Below are positions 8,487-19,536 of a stretch of 64,000 nucleotides of DNA, piece after piece. The notes under the pieces are model-generated. The model had not been told where the DNA came from and ran no database searches. It saw nothing but the letters and a program-made list of their open reading frames with translations. The stretch is from Saccharopolyspora phatthalungensis (lineage in GTDB: Bacteria > Actinomycetota > Actinomycetes > Mycobacteriales > Pseudonocardiaceae): contig NZ_JACHIW010000001.1 in assembly GCF_014203395.1 (NCBI RefSeq), positions 3,145,501-3,209,500 on the forward strand, written 5' to 3'. A program made the position numbers and the translations under genes. Positions within the stretch are counted from its first letter, which is position 1. Each line of letters starts with the position of its first letter.

Positions 8487-9983
8487 ATGAGCACGCCAGA
8501 AGCCGCAGCCACAGCCGACGCCAGGCCCATCCGAGCCCGGTTCTGCCCCTCGCCGACCGGCATCCCGCACGTCGGCCTCATCCGCACCGCCCTCTACAAC
8601 TGGGCGTTCGCCCGGCACAACAAGGGCACCCTGGTGTTCCGCATCGAGGACACCGACGCCAGCCGGGACACCGAAGAGTCCTACCAGGCGCTCCTCGACG
8701 CGCTGCGCTGGTTGGGCCTGGACTGGGACGAAGGCCCCGAAATCGGCGGCCCCTACGGACCCTACCGGCAGAGCGAACGGCGCGACAGCTACGCCGACAT
8801 CGCCCAGCGCCTGCTGGCCGCCGGCGAACTCTACGAGTCGTACTCCAGCCCGGAAGAAGTCGAGGCCCGCCACAGGGTTGCCGGACGCGACCCCAAACTG
8901 GGCTACGACAACCACGACCGCGACCTCACCGAAGACCAGCTCGCCGCCTTCCGCGCCGAAGGCCGCAAGCCCGTGCTACGACTGCGGATGCCCGACCGCG
9001 ACATCACCTTCACCGACCTGGTGCGCGGCGAAATCACCTTCCCGGCCGGCAGCGTCCCAGACCCCGTCCTGGTGCGCGGCAACGGCGAACCGCTCTACAC
9101 CCTGACCAACCCGGTCGACGACGCGCTAATGCGCATCAGCCACGTGCTGCGCGGCGAGGACCTGCTGTCCTCCACGCCCCGCCAGATCGCGCTCTACGAG
9201 GCACTGCAACGCATCGGAGTCACCGACTTCACCCCCGAATTCGGCCACCTGCCATTCGTCATGGGCGAAGGCAACAAAAAGCTCTCCAAACGCGACCCGC
9301 AGTCCAACCTGTTCCACCACCGCGACCGAGGTTTCCTGCCCGAAGGCCTGCTGAACTACCTCGCGCTGCTCGGCTGGTCCATCTCCGACGACCGCGACGT
9401 ATTCAGCCTCGACGAAATGGTCGACGCCTTCGACATCGGCCGAGTCAGCGCCAACCCGGCGCGCTTCGACCAGAAAAAGGCCGACGCGATCAACTCCGCG
9501 CACCTACGCGCCCTCGCACCCGACGACTTCGTCGACCGCGTCGTGCCCTACCTCATCGAAGGCGGCGTGCTGCCCACCGAACCGAGCGAACAACAACTCG
9601 CCATCGTGCGCGCCGCCGCGCCGCTAGTCCAGGAGCGGCTGATCGTGCTCTCCGACGCGGTCGGCATGATGGGCTTCCTGTTCGCCGGCGAAGACTTCGC
9701 GCCCGAACCCGCCTCCGCCGACAAAGCCCTCGGCGACGACGCCAAACCAGTACTGGAAGCCGCCATCAACGCCCTCGAAACGCTTCCCGAATGGACCACG
9801 GCGGGCATCGAACAGGCGCTGAAAGACTCCGTCGTCGAAGGGCTCGGCATCAAGCCCCGCAAAGCCTTCGCGCCCGTCCGGGTGGCCATCACCGGGCGCA
9901 CGGTGTCGCCGCCCCTATACGAGTCGATGGAACTCCTCGGACGCGACGTCTCCCTCGCGCGCCTGCGCAACGCCCTCGGCTGA
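8487..9983 (+). CDS. gltX: Glutamyl-tRNA synthetase
   Basis: GltX attaches glutamate to tRNA-Glu; in actinobacteria the non-discriminating form usually also charges tRNA-Gln for amidation by GatCAB. The 498-residue class I synthetase has the HIGH-type motif [19 protein letters not shown] (about 20-38) and the KMSKS-type motif KLSKRDP (about 266). The tRNA-Gln and tRNA-Glu genes lie 1.1 kb downstream. The ATG follows a TAGGCT element (8472-8477) by nine bases with no clear Shine-Dalgarno, so the mRNA may have a very short leader. The length is normal. Confidence 0.96.
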   Translation: MSTPEAAATADARPIRARFCPSPTGIPHVGLIRTALYNWAFARHNKGTLVFRIEDTDASRDTEESYQALLDALRWLGLDWDEGPEIGGPYGPYRQSERRDSYADIAQRLLAAGELYESYSSPEEVEARHRVAGRDPKLGYDNHDRDLTEDQLAAFRAEGRKPVLRLRMPDRDITFTDLVRGEITFPAGSVPDPVLVRGNGEPLYTLTNPVDDALMRISHVLRGEDLLSSTPRQIALYEALQRIGVTDFTPEFGHLPFVMGEGNKKLSKRDPQSNLFHHRDRGFLPEGLLNYLALLGWSISDDRDVFSLDEMVDAFDIGRVSANPARFDQKKADAINSAHLRALAPDDFVDRVVPYLIEGGVLPTEPSEQQLAIVRAAAPLVQERLIVLSDAVGMMGFLFAGEDFAPEPASADKALGDDAKPVLEAAINALETLPEWTTAGIEQALKDSVVEGLGIKPRKAFAPVRVAITGRTVSPPLYESMELLGRDVSLARLRNALG

Positions 9984-9989
9984 GCAACC

Positions 9990-10037
9990 GGTCGTGAGCG
10001 CGGAAGCGCGCAGGCGCCCGCATCCGCACTCACGACC
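9990..10037 (+). terminator. gltX terminator
   Basis: GGTCGTGAG (9990-9998) pairs with CTCACGACC (10029-10037), and the stem continues inward with GCGGA/TCCGC after one mismatch. It starts seven bases after the gltX stop. Confidence 0.65.
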
Positions 10038-10132
10038 CCCGCACGCCGCCAACCGGACTCAACCGAAACAGGCCAACAGGATCACCGTCTTGGCCGAGTC
10101 GGACGCAGCGGGTGAACGCCTAGCCTCTCGGA

Positions 10133-10909
10133 GTGACATCCGCGCCTGAAACATCAACCACCCACGAACTCGGACAGATCAAAGCCGTCTGCCTCGACGT
10201 CGACGACACCCTGCTCAACAGCGAACGAGCATCCCGCCACGGCCTACGCGAACTCGTCGGCAGCGACCGCGCCTGGCCGGTATGGCAGCGCACCACGGAC
10301 CGACACTACGCGCGGTTCGTCACCAACGAGATCGACTTCGACGCGATGTGCATCGAACGCACCCAAGCGTTCTTCGCGGCCTTCGGCGAAGAACTCGACC
10401 CCGCCGAAGCCGCCCGCCGCGAAACCCTGCGGATGGCCGCCATGCAACAAGCCTGGGGGCTATACGACGACGCCCTGCCATGCCTCGACTGGCTGCGCGC
10501 CAGCGGCCTCCAACTCGCCGTGATCACCAACGCGCCCAGCGCCTACCAACGCAAAAAAATCGGCGCAGTCGGCCTCGCCGACACCTTCGACACACTGATC
10601 ATCTCCGACGAAATCGGAGTCGCCAAACCCGACGAGCGCATCTTCCACACCGCCTGCGACGCACTGGGCCTAGACCCCGAAGAAGTCGTCCACGTCGGAG
10701 ACAAACTCGACACCGACGCGCTCGGCGCCACCCGAGCCGGCCTGCACGGCGTCTGGCTCAACCGCGACGAAGCCCGAGCGCCAGCGGCCCACGTGCCGAC
10801 CATCACAAGCCTCTACGAGCTCCCGGAGCTCCTCGTGACCGACCTGCCCGCCATCCCCGCCCGCGGCCAAGCCACCAGACACCGCGCCACCGAACTGGTC
10901 CGCCAATAA
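10133..10909 (+). CDS. HAD-family hydrolase
   Basis: A 258-residue haloacid-dehalogenase-like phosphatase with a helical cap of the YjjG/phosphoglycolate-phosphatase kind. Motif I is CLDVDDTLL (nucleophile Asp near residue 22), motif II VITNAPS (about 133), motif III Lys in GVAKPDERIF (about 163) and motif IV VVHVGDKLDTDALGA (about 182), so the catalytic set is complete. The substrate is unknown. The GTG start follows a TAGCCT element (10121-10126) by six bases and lacks a Shine-Dalgarno, which suggests a leaderless mRNA. The Arg-rich tail after about residue 235 is outside the HAD core. Confidence 0.85.
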   Translation: MTSAPETSTTHELGQIKAVCLDVDDTLLNSERASRHGLRELVGSDRAWPVWQRTTDRHYARFVTNEIDFDAMCIERTQAFFAAFGEELDPAEAARRETLRMAAMQQAWGLYDDALPCLDWLRASGLQLAVITNAPSAYQRKKIGAVGLADTFDTLIISDEIGVAKPDERIFHTACDALGLDPEEVVHVGDKLDTDALGATRAGLHGVWLNRDEARAPAAHVPTITSLYELPELLVTDLPAIPARGQATRHRATELVRQ

Positions 10910-11083
10910 CCCGCATCCGGGCCGCTGCAGCCGCCGCCACCTGCGACGATCCTCCCGCGGAGGGGGCGAATTTCGAGCCCCCGGCGGGATGGTCTAATAT
11001 TCTCATCAACGCGGCGGACAGCGGCCCGGAAGCCGAACTTCTCTCAGCGGAGATCGGAAAAGGAAGCTGCCCGTCCGACACCA

Positions 11084-11155
11084 TGGGGTATGGTGTAATT
11101 GGCAGCACGACTGATTCTGGTTCAGTTAGTCTAGGTTCGAGTCCTGGTACCCCAG
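11084..11155 (+). tRNA. tRNA-Gln (CTG)
   Basis: A cloverleaf can be drawn: acceptor TGGGGTA (11084-11090) with TACCCCA (11148-11154), anticodon stem ACTGA/TCAGT around the loop TTCTGGT with anticodon CTG, and a GGTTCGAGTCC T-arm. CCA is not needed beyond the discriminator G at 11155. Confidence 0.95.
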
Positions 11156-11188
11156 CGAGCAGATCACCACGTGATCACTCAACAACGC

Positions 11189-11261
11189 GGTCCCGTCGTC
11201 TAGCGGCCTAGGACGCCGCCCTCTCAAGGCGGTAGCGCGGGTTCAAATCCCGTCGGGACTA
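11189..11261 (+). tRNA. tRNA-Glu (CTC), copy 1
   Basis: Acceptor GGTCCCG pairs with CGGGACT (G-U at 1-72), anticodon stem CCGCC/GGCGG encloses CTCTCAA with anticodon CTC, and the T-arm is GCGGGTTCAAATCCCGT. It lies 33 bases after tRNA-Gln, so the two are probably co-transcribed. Confidence 0.95.
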
Positions 11262-11270
11262 CAAGAGTGG

Positions 11271-11304
11271 AGAGCCCTATCTGCTTTGCAGATGGGGCTC
11301 TTTC
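11271..11304 (+). terminator. Terminator after tRNA-Gln/Glu pair
   Basis: A 14-bp stem with one T-G pair (11271-11284 with 11288-11301), a three-base loop and a short T-run. Confidence 0.85.
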
Positions 11305-11390
11305 CGTTATTTCATTGGGGGGCCGAGCCCCCCAAACCCCCCACGGTGCGGGGGTCACCCTCCGTTGGCTCCTTGCGTGGGGATTCGTAC

Positions 11391-11466
11391 CCGGCCTGGG
11401 TTTCCGACCAGCATCGACCTTCCGTGGATCCCGGCCTGGGTTTCCGACCCACATCGACCTTCCGTG
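11391..11466. repeat. Tandem repeat, 2 copies, 40-base period
   Basis: Two 36-base copies (11391-11426 and 11431-11466) differ at two positions and are separated by GATC. Each begins CCGGCCTGGGTTTCCGACC. Confidence 0.85.
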
Positions 11467-11551
11467 TATTGCGTCCCTTTCGATCCGGGTTGGCTTGCGT
11501 CGTTGGGTCGACGTCGCAATTGCGACCTGTGCCACTCGCTTCCCCGCCCTA

Positions 11552-11599
11552 CGAGCGCATTGCCCTGCGAGCGCATTGCCCTGCGAGCACACTGCCCTG
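11552..11599. repeat. Tandem repeat, 3 copies of 16 bases
   Basis: CGAGCGCATTGCCCTG occurs twice exactly (11552-11567, 11568-11583), then once with two changes (11584-11599). Confidence 0.9.
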
Positions 11600-11711
11600 C
11601 GTGGAAAGTCCATTCGGCTGCCTTGGTTGTCGTTGGGGGCGTCGATCTTTGGTTAGGCGGGGGTGGGTGTTTGGGGGTTCCTGGGGTGTTGTAGAGTTCT
11701 TCGTGTTGCGC

Positions 11712-11784
11712 GGTCCCGTCGTCTAGCGGCCTAGGACGCCGCCCTCTCAAGGCGGTAGCGCGGGTTCAAATCCCGTCGGGACTA
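11712..11784 (+). tRNA. tRNA-Glu (CTC), copy 2
   Basis: Identical to copy 1 over all 73 bases, with anticodon CTC. The flanks differ, so this is a gene duplication limited to the tRNA. Confidence 0.95.
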
Positions 11785-11789
11785 CCAGC

Positions 11790-11829
11790 AGAAGCCCCAC
11801 TTACGAGTCTGTGAGTGGGGCTTCTTTTG
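11790..11829 (+). terminator. Terminator after tRNA-Glu copy 2
   Basis: A 12-bp perfect stem, AGAAGCCCCACT (11790-11801) with AGTGGGGCTTCT (11814-11825), then a T-run. Confidence 0.85.
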
Positions 11830-11843
11830 TGCTTGCTTGAGGT

Positions 11844-12027
11844 CGGCGCTGCGCGCCGTGCCCGGGCGAAGGAACTGCTGGGTGGTCGGCGCTGCGCGCC
11901 GTGTCTGGGTGGAGGAGCTGGTGGGTGGTCGGCGCTGCGCGCCGTGTCTGGGTGGTGTGGTGGTGGTTTGTCGGCGCTTCGCGCCGTGGTGGGTGGGGTT
12001 GTTGTGGTTTGTCGGCGCTTCGCGCCG
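11844..12027. repeat. Five REP-like hairpins at 41-43 base spacing
   Basis: Five copies of CGGCGC, three bases, GCGCCG start at 11844, 11887, 11930, 11972 and 12013. The loop is TGC in the first three and TTC in the last two. The G/T-rich spacers are also partly repeated. The array fills the gap between the tRNA-Glu terminator and the 3' end of ndgR. Confidence 0.85.
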
Positions 12028-12074
12028 TGTTGGGTGGGGTTGTTGTGGGTTGATTTTGGGGGTTGGGTTTGGGG

Positions 12075-12776
12075 TTAAAGGCGGTTTTGTAGGGCATCTG
12101 CTGCTGCTAGTAGGTCTGCTGCCCAGCGGGCTCCTGGGCGGCGGCCCATTCTGTCTATGGGGCCGGAGACCGATATCGCCGCTACTACGCTGCCCTGGGC
12201 GTCTCGGACCGGGGCAGAGACGCTGGCTACCCCTGTTTCCCTTTCGGCCACGCTTTGCGCCCAGCCCCTTCTGCGGACCTCCATCAGGGTTCTCTCGCCG
12301 AAAACCGCCTCGGCCAGGACCGCTCTTTGGGTTGCCGGGTCCGACCAGGCCGCCAGGACCTTGGCTCCTGAGCCCGCCGTCATCGGGAGGGCCGTCCCTA
12401 CCGGGACCGTGTCCCGCAGGCCGCTTGGCGGTTCCGCCGTCGCTATGCACAGGCGTTGCATTCCGTCTCTCCTGTAGAGCTGGACGCTTTCGCCCGTGAC
12501 GTCCCTCAGCTTGGGCAGGACCGTTGCCGCCGCTTCCAAGAGCGGATCCGTCGCTCCGCCGGCCAGTTCCGCCAGGGCCGCTCCCGGGCGCCAGCGTCCG
12601 TCCGAGCCCCTCCTCAGGAGGCGATGAACCTCCAGGCCCACCGCCAAGCGGTGCGCCGTAGCTCTCGGCAGCCCCGTTCGGCTGCACAGTTCGGCGAGGC
12701 CACATGGCTCGTTGGCGACGGCCTGGAGAACGGCCACCGCCTTGTCCAACACTCCGATGCCGCTATGCTGTCCCAC
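12075..12776 (-). CDS. ndgR: IclR-family regulator NdgR
   Basis: A 233-residue IclR-type regulator. The N-terminal winged helix-turn-helix ([14 protein letters not shown], then [20 protein letters not shown]) and the C-terminal effector domain ([52 protein letters not shown]) match the NdgR/LtbR proteins of Streptomyces and Corynebacterium, which govern leucine and related amino-acid genes. It is divergent from leuCD with 89 bases between, the usual arrangement. The GTG at 12776 matches the short N-terminus of homologues. An inverted repeat in the shared promoter is a likely binding site. Confidence 0.9.
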   Translation of the reverse strand: MGQHSGIGVLDKAVAVLQAVANEPCGLAELCSRTGLPRATAHRLAVGLEVHRLLRRGSDGRWRPGAALAELAGGATDPLLEAAATVLPKLRDVTGESVQLYRRDGMQRLCIATAEPPSGLRDTVPVGTALPMTAGSGAKVLAAWSDPATQRAVLAEAVFGERTLMEVRRRGWAQSVAERETGVASVSAPVRDAQGSVVAAISVSGPIDRMGRRPGARWAADLLAAADALQNRL

Positions 12777-12788
12777 GTACCGATACTA

Positions 12789-12809
12789 ACTTCCCGTCAT
12801 CTGGGAAGT
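12789..12809. promoter_or_regulatory. Candidate NdgR operator between ndgR and leuC
   Basis: ACTTCCC, seven bases, GGGAAGT: perfect arms with the same 7-7-7 layout as the leuB site (3053-3073). Aligned, the arms give AYKTCCC-N7-GGGAMRT. Its position suits autoregulation and control of leuCD. Confidence 0.6.
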
Positions 12810-12865
12810 CCACTCTGTGGGAGAGGCCCGATCTTGGGTCTCGGCAGGCTCGACTGGGAGCAGCG

Positions 12866-14269
<1,404 letters not shown>

Positions 14270-14291
14270 AAACCCACCAGGAGCAGTGACG

Positions 14292-14894
14292 ATGGAACCG
14301 TTCAAGACGCACACCGGGGTCGGCGTCCCGCTGCGCCGGTCCAACGTGGACACCGACCAGATCATCCCGGCGGTCTACCTCAAGCGGGTCTCCCGGACCG
14401 GATTCGAGGACGCCCTGTTCGCCGCCTGGCGCGGGGACGAGAACTTCATCCTCAACCACGAGGCCTTCCGCAACGGCAGCGTGCTGGTCGCCGGGCCCGA
14501 CTTCGGCACCGGATCGTCGCGCGAGCACGCCGTGTGGGCGCTGAAGGACTACGGGTTCCGGGTGGTTATTTCAAGCCGTTTCGCGGACATCTTCCGTGGC
14601 AATTCGGGCAAGCAGGGGCTGCTGGCGGCCCAGTGCGAGCAGTCCGATGTGGAACTGCTGTGGAAGCTGCTGGAGAGCGAGCCCGGGACCGCCGTGACGG
14701 TCGATCTGGAGCAGCAGACCGTGCACGCGAAGGACCTCACGGTGCCCTTCCAGATCGACGACTACACCCGCTGGCGGCTGCTGGAAGGGCTCGACGACAT
14801 CGGTCTGACCCTCCGCCACGCCGAGACGATCGACACTTTTGAGCAAGTCCGGCCGAGCTTCAAACCGGCCACCCTGCCCGCTCGACAGGGCTGA
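14292..14894 (+). CDS. leuD: Isopropylmalate isomerase small subunit
   Basis: LeuD is the swivelling small subunit that completes the LeuCD active site. The 200-residue protein carries [18 protein letters not shown] (about 17-34), [19 protein letters not shown] (about 70-88, the GSSRE substrate loop) and [17 protein letters not shown] (about 97-113). The ATG at 14292 has GAGCAG upstream and follows the leuC stop by 22 bases, a two-gene operon. A 15-bp terminator follows. Confidence 0.97.
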   Translation: MEPFKTHTGVGVPLRRSNVDTDQIIPAVYLKRVSRTGFEDALFAAWRGDENFILNHEAFRNGSVLVAGPDFGTGSSREHAVWALKDYGFRVVISSRFADIFRGNSGKQGLLAAQCEQSDVELLWKLLESEPGTAVTVDLEQQTVHAKDLTVPFQIDDYTRWRLLEGLDDIGLTLRHAETIDTFEQVRPSFKPATLPARQG

Positions 14895-14911
14895 TCGCGG
14901 TACCTTTCGGG

Positions 14912-14950
14912 GGCGAGTTTTTCCTTTTATGTAAGGAAAAACTCGCCTTT
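14912..14950 (+). terminator. leuCD terminator
   Basis: GGCGAGTTTTTCCTT (14912-14926) pairs perfectly with AAGGAAAAACTCGCC (14933-14947) across six bases; TTT follows. Confidence 0.9.
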
Positions 14951-15126
14951 CGGAGAACAACTGAACAGTTGCTCAAGGAGACATGCGGACCCCGTTGCCC
15001 GGACTCGAATGCCCACGCCCCAACAAAAAAAATGTGCGTGGCGAATGGCATTTGTTTGTCCGGGGCTTTACCGTTGACATTGAGTCGGCCCAACGGGGCC
15101 GTTGTTGTGTCCTGGGAGGGACTGAA

Positions 15127-15744
15127 GTGAACAAGGCCCAACTCATCGAGGCTCTGGCAGAACGCCTCGGAGACAAGAAGACCGCCAGCCAGGCTGTGGA
15201 AAGCGTTGTGGACATCATCGTTCGCAACGTCAACAAAGGCGAGAAGGTCAACATCACCGGCTTCGGGGTTTTCGAGAAGCGGGCCCGTGCCGCGCGCACC
15301 GCTCGCAACCCGCGCACCGGTGAGAGCGTGAAGGTCAAGAAGACCAACGTTCCCGCCTTCCGTGCTGGCACCCAGTTCAAGGAAGTCGTGGGCGGACAGC
15401 GGAAACTGCCGCGCGTTTCCGCGGCCAAGGCGGCCACCACCCGTGGTGCGACCACCAAGACCGCGGGCGCCACCAGGGCAGCTGCCGGTACTCGCGCCAA
15501 GGCCACCACCACGCGTGCGGCCGCGACGAAGACCGCCGGCCGCACCACGGCGAAGGCCGCCACCACCGCCGCCAAGGCCGCCCCGAAGCGGGCGACCACG
15601 GCCGCCAAGGCGGCCGCCGCCAAGGCGACCCCGGCGAAGGCCACCGCGAAGCGGGCGACCACGGCCGCGAAGACCACCGCGGCCAAGACCACCCGTCCTG
15701 CGACCAAGAAGGCGACGACTACGCGCAAGTCCACGAAGAAGTGA
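15127..15744 (+). CDS. hupB: HU-family nucleoid protein with basic C-terminal tail
   Basis: This is the actinobacterial long HU (HupB/MDP1/HLP type). Residues 1-90 form the DNA-bending HU domain ([58 protein letters not shown]). Residues about 100-205 are a low-complexity Lys/Ala/Thr tail with [12 protein letters not shown] repeats, disordered and DNA-binding in mycobacterial homologues and reminiscent of histone H1. The GTG has a GGGAGGG Shine-Dalgarno. The gene follows leuD in many actinobacteria. The tail DNA has internal repeats around 15590-15675, so its length may vary between strains. Confidence 0.95.
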   Translation: MNKAQLIEALAERLGDKKTASQAVESVVDIIVRNVNKGEKVNITGFGVFEKRARAARTARNPRTGESVKVKKTNVPAFRAGTQFKEVVGGQRKLPRVSAAKAATTRGATTKTAGATRAAAGTRAKATTTRAAATKTAGRTTAKAATTAAKAAPKRATTAAKAAAAKATPAKATAKRATTAAKTTAAKTTRPATKKATTTRKSTKK

Positions 15745-15776
15745 CCGCTCGCTTCTGCGGCGAGCAGCAGTGGACC

Positions 15777-15825
15777 GAGCGGGCGGCGAGTTGACCCCGG
15801 CAAGGGGAACACGAGCCGCCCGCTC
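15777..15825 (+). terminator. hupB terminator
   Basis: GAGCGGGCGGC (15777-15787) pairs with GCCGCCCGCTC (15815-15825) over a 27-base loop, 32 bases after the hupB stop. Confidence 0.65.
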
Positions 15826-16116
15826 ACGGCGTTCCTCCGTCGCCCGGCCATCGCCCCGATATCAGGCGATGGCCGGATAACGACATGAGAAGGCCGTGGC
15901 CGCCGGATCTCCGGTGGACGCAGCAAAGTAACCCGTGGGCGATGCGCAACGCCCACACGGCGCGGTCAGCGCCGGACAGCGCCCGTTGAGCGCGGGCGCA
16001 GTCATTCGTTGCAGCCGGGGCGTCGGCGGATCATTTCGCCGGCATCGAATTCGCCGACGCATCCGTCTCTCTTCTCTCGCGCGCCCCCGGTACCTGCCGC
16101 TCGGCCGGGGTTCCGG
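15826..16116. other. Spacer between convergent hupB and mutT1
   Basis: No gene is recognised. Because the two neighbours converge here, no promoter is expected, and I see none. Confidence 0.5.
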
Positions 16117-17106
16117 TCAGGCGAGCGGGTCCGCGAGGTAATCGGCGGCGGCCAGCCGCACCGCCGGACCGCCGCCGTTGCCGGAATACCGGTCCCGGCT
16201 GAAGGTCAGCGTCCAGACGCTGCCTTTCCGGCTAGCCACCTCGCCGAGCGGCAACCCGGCGGAATCGGCCAGCCGCGTCACCAGATCCGGGATGACGCCG
16301 CCTTGGCTGCATACCAGCGCGGTGCCGGTACCGGCCGCCACTCGCCGCATCAGGTCGGCGGCCGCGTCCGGATCGCCCAGATAGCCCTCTTCGGAAAACA
16401 GCGGCTCGGTGGCAATCTCGATTCCGGTCTCGGCGGCGATCGGTGCCACCGTTTGTTCGCAGCGTAGCCGCGGAGCGGAATAGATCCGGGATGGCCCGAA
16501 CAATCGCAACAGCGAATGCAATGCGTCGCGCTGTCGTTGGCCCGCTTCGGTGAGTGGGCGCAGCGTGTCGTCCCCGAACCATTCGGACCGTTTGCCCGCT
16601 TTTGCATGGCGCACCAGCAACACGGTCGCCGACTCGGTGGGCAACTGCTCGAATGCGTCGAGCACGCCCACATCGTGCGGATAACTCAGCTGCCCGCGCG
16701 CCTGGTCGGTACGCAGCCAACGCAGTTCGTCCACTTCGTCGTTCGGGGCGAATGCCCCGTCGCCGGCACGGGCCGTGAAGTAGTCGACCACCTTCATCGT
16801 GCGGCCGCCGCCGGATTCCGGCACCGGATAGTTCACCTGAGTGAGGAATTGGGACAGCACGCAGGAAAAGCCGGTCTCCTCGGCGACCTCCCGGACGGCC
16901 GCGTGCGCGGGCAGCTCGCCGCCGTCGAGTTTGCCCTTCGGCAGCGACCAGTCGTCGTAGCGGGGCCGGTGCACAACGGCCAGTTCGGGCCCCTTTGCGC
17001 CCGCGCGCCACAGCACGGCGCCGGCCGCCCGGACCGGGCTGGCCGGCGCCGCGGTCTGCATTTCGTCGATTCCACCGGACACCGGCTCGTTCTCGGTCAC
17101 GCTCAT
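16117..17106 (-). CDS. mutT1: MutT1-type Nudix plus histidine-phosphatase protein
   Basis: A two-domain protein of about 330 residues. The N-terminal Nudix hydrolase (AAGAVLWRAG; box GKLDGGELPAHAAVREVAEETGF with the REVAEE core) is followed by a SixA-like histidine phosphatase (VLLVRHAKAGKR with catalytic RHA; CSQGG with the second His replaced by Gln). Mycobacterial MutT1 hydrolyses 8-oxo-dGTP and diadenosine polyphosphates. ATG at 17106 is preferred; an in-frame TTG at 17115 overlaps the ppk stop. It is coupled to ppk, as in mycobacteria. The exact phosphatase role here is uncertain. Confidence 0.88.
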   Translation of the reverse strand: MSVTENEPVSGGIDEMQTAAPASPVRAAGAVLWRAGAKGPELAVVHRPRYDDWSLPKGKLDGGELPAHAAVREVAEETGFSCVLSQFLTQVNYPVPESGGGRTMKVVDYFTARAGDGAFAPNDEVDELRWLRTDQARGQLSYPHDVGVLDAFEQLPTESATVLLVRHAKAGKRSEWFGDDTLRPLTEAGQRQRDALHSLLRLFGPSRIYSAPRLRCEQTVAPIAAETGIEIATEPLFSEEGYLGDPDAAADLMRRVAAGTGTALVCSQGGVIPDLVTRLADSAGLPLGEVASRKGSVWTLTFSRDRYSGNGGGPAVRLAAADYLADPLA

Positions 17107-17111
17107 CTTCC

Positions 17112-19391
17112 TCAAGACACCTTCGCGCCGTGCAGGCGCAGCATTTCCACCTGATGATCGCGAACTTGTTCCCCGCCGAGTGGCGAGGCCTCCCAGTCAC
17201 CCTTGGCGTTGAGCACCCAGCAGCGGGTGGCCGGGTGCAGCGCCGAGTCGAGGATCTCGTCGAGCTGCTGGGTGAGCTTGGCATCGGTGACCTGGACCTG
17301 GGTTTCGATCCGCCGGTCCAGGTTGCGGTGCATCATGTCGGCGCTGCCGATCCAGTGCTCGTCGATGCCGACGAAATGGAACACGCGGGAGTGCTCCAGG
17401 AAGCGGCCCAGGATCGAGCGCACCTCGATGTTCTCGCTGAGCCCCTCCACGCCGGCCTTCAGCGCGCAGATCCCGCGCACCACCACGCGCACCGGCACCC
17501 CGGCCAGCGAAGCCCGGTACAGCGAGTCGATGATCTGCTCGTCGACCAGCGAGTTCACCTTCATCCAGATGCCGCAGGGCAAACCCTGCCGGGCCCGCTC
17601 GATCTCGGCCTCCACGCGCTCCACGATGCCGTTTCGGATGCCCTGCGGCGACACCAGAATCCGGCGGTACTGACCGTGCCGGGCGTAGCCGGTGAGCACA
17701 TTGAACAGGTCCGTGAGGTCGGCCCCGATCTCCGGTGAGGCGGTCAGCAGGCCGAGATCCTCGTAGATCCGCGCGGTCTTCGGGTTGTAGTTGCCGGTGC
17801 CCAGGTGGCAGTAGCGGCGGATCGTCGAACCCTCCTGGCGCACCACGAGCGCGGTCTTGCAGTGCGTCTTCAACCCCACCAGGCCGTAGACGACGTGCAC
17901 CCCGGCGCGCTCCAGGGTGCGCGCCCACTGGATGTTGGCCTGCTCGTCGAACCGCGCCTTCAACTCCACCAGCGCCACCACCTGCTTGCCGGCCTCGGCG
18001 GCGTCGATGAGGGCGTTGACGATCGGAGAATCACCGGAAGTCCGGTACAGAGTCTGCTTGATGGCCAGCACATGCGGATCCGCCGCGGCCTGCTCGATGA
18101 ATCGTTGCACCGACGTGGAGAACGAGTCATAGGGATGGTGCAACAGCACGTCACCCTCGCGCAGCGTGGAGAAAATGCTCTTCGGCGTCTGTCCCTCGGC
18201 GAACGCGGCGTGCGTCGCGGGCACATACGGCGGTTCCTTGAGATCGGGGCGCTGCAACCGGTCCAGCTGGAACAGGCAGGACAGGTCCAGCAGTCCCTTG
18301 ACCTCCACCACGTCGTGCTGGTCGACCTCCAGCTCGCGCAGCAGGAGTTCGAGCATGTTCTCGCTCATCGTGTCGGTCACTTCCAGCCGCACCGGCGGCC
18401 CGAAGCGACGACGCGCGAGCTCCCGCTCCATGGCCTGCAGCAGGTCTTCGTCGCGGTCCTCCTCCACCTCGAGGTCGGCATTGCGGGTGACCCGGAAGAT
18501 GTGGTGCTCGGAGACCCGCATGCCCGGGAACAGCTTCTCCAGGTGCGCGGCGATGAGTTCTTCCAGCGGCAGGAAAGTGGCGTGCTCGTTCTCCCGGTCG
18601 GCTTCGATCCGGATCAGCCGAGGCACGTTGTCCGGAACCTTGACCCGCGCGAAGCGCCGCAGCCCGGCGTCCGGATCGGCGACGGTGACCGCGAGGTTCA
18701 GCGACAGCCCGGAGATGTAGGGGAACGGGTGCGCCGGGTCGACCGCCAGCGGGGTGAGCACCGGGAAGATGTGGTCCTCGAAATAGCGGGTCAGTTTGGC
18801 ATGATCGGCGGTCTCCAGCTCGGCCCAGTTCAGGATCCGGATACCGTGCGCCTCCAGCTCCGGCAGCAGCTCGTCGAGGAAAACCCGGCTCAGCTTCTCC
18901 ATCAGGTCCTGGTTGCGGGCAGAGATCCGGACCAGCTGCTCGTGCGGGGTGAGCCCATCGGCGCTGCGGACCGAAAGGCCGGTTTCCTCGCGGCGCTTCA
19001 GCCCGGCGACCCGGACCATGTAGAACTCGTCCAGGTTGGACGCGAAGATCGCGAGGAACTTGGCGCGTTCGAGCACCGGCTTCGACGGGTCCTCGGCCAT
19101 CGCCAGCACCCGCGCGTTGAAATCCAGCCAGGACAATTCGCGGTTGAGGTAGCGGTCCTCGGGCAGGTCGGTGGTGGCCGCCGCGCGGGTCACCGCGGGC
19201 GGGGCCGACGGCACCCGTGCGCCTTCGTTGTTGGCGGCGGTGTTCGCGTCGGTGTTGGTGGCTGCCGGCCTGTCGGCAGCGACCGGATCGCCGGCGCCGC
19301 GAGCCGGGAGCGGCGCGTGGCTCGTGGACCGTCCGCTGGGGGTTCGCTTGGCGGGCTGTTCTGGGGCCCGATCGCTGCTGTCGGTGCTCAC
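17112..19391 (-). CDS. ppk: Polyphosphate kinase 1
   Basis: PPK1 reversibly makes inorganic polyphosphate from ATP. After a poorly conserved Pro/Ala-rich N-terminus (about 75 residues) come the N-terminal domain ([37 protein letters not shown]), the head domain, and two C-terminal phospholipase-D-like domains with the HKD-type segments [12 protein letters not shown] (site of the autophosphorylated His in the family) and [15 protein letters not shown]. The GTG at 19391 is preferred because GACAAT ends six bases upstream (leaderless style); an in-frame ATG lies at 19409. It overlaps mutT1 by four bases if that gene starts at TTG 17115, so the pair is probably one operon. Confidence 0.95.
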   Translation of the reverse strand: MSTDSSDRAPEQPAKRTPSGRSTSHAPLPARGAGDPVAADRPAATNTDANTAANNEGARVPSAPPAVTRAAATTDLPEDRYLNRELSWLDFNARVLAMAEDPSKPVLERAKFLAIFASNLDEFYMVRVAGLKRREETGLSVRSADGLTPHEQLVRISARNQDLMEKLSRVFLDELLPELEAHGIRILNWAELETADHAKLTRYFEDHIFPVLTPLAVDPAHPFPYISGLSLNLAVTVADPDAGLRRFARVKVPDNVPRLIRIEADRENEHATFLPLEELIAAHLEKLFPGMRVSEHHIFRVTRNADLEVEEDRDEDLLQAMERELARRRFGPPVRLEVTDTMSENMLELLLRELEVDQHDVVEVKGLLDLSCLFQLDRLQRPDLKEPPYVPATHAAFAEGQTPKSIFSTLREGDVLLHHPYDSFSTSVQRFIEQAAADPHVLAIKQTLYRTSGDSPIVNALIDAAEAGKQVVALVELKARFDEQANIQWARTLERAGVHVVYGLVGLKTHCKTALVVRQEGSTIRRYCHLGTGNYNPKTARIYEDLGLLTASPEIGADLTDLFNVLTGYARHGQYRRILVSPQGIRNGIVERVEAEIERARQGLPCGIWMKVNSLVDEQIIDSLYRASLAGVPVRVVVRGICALKAGVEGLSENIEVRSILGRFLEHSRVFHFVGIDEHWIGSADMMHRNLDRRIETQVQVTDAKLTQQLDEILDSALHPATRCWVLNAKGDWEASPLGGEQVRDHQVEMLRLHGAKVS

Positions 19392-19536
19392 GGCCCCATT
19401 GTCACCCATCGGACCGGTTCGGTTCGACCGCTGAGGTGGCCATGTGACGTTCGTGGACGCGAGTGAATCTTCCGGTAGCGCCTCTTGAATGCCGCATTGC
19501 GCAGACGCGTCCAGGGGAGTGCGGCGGGCGCGGCGC

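Larger units (their letters stand above)
11305..11711. other. Non-coding spacer with minisatellites between tRNA-Glu genes
   Basis: The open frames here have no family resemblance and are built from short tandem repeats, so I regard this stretch as non-coding. It holds a two-copy 40-base-period repeat (11391-11466) and a three-copy 16-base repeat (11552-11599). Confidence 0.6.

Noticed and set aside
11189..11784. tRNA-Glu duplication as att sites of an integrated element
   Set aside because: Both tRNAs are complete with different flanks, only 450 bases of repeat DNA lie between, and no integrase is near.
11844..12027. CRISPR array
   Set aside because: The repeat unit is only 15 bases, the spacers resemble each other, and there are no cas genes; the hairpin unit fits a REP-like element better.
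11782..12705. A Pro/Arg-rich 307-codon minus-strand protein
   Set aside because: Its sequence is the translation of the REP-like repeats plus the wrong frame of ndgR, which is clearly coding in another frame.
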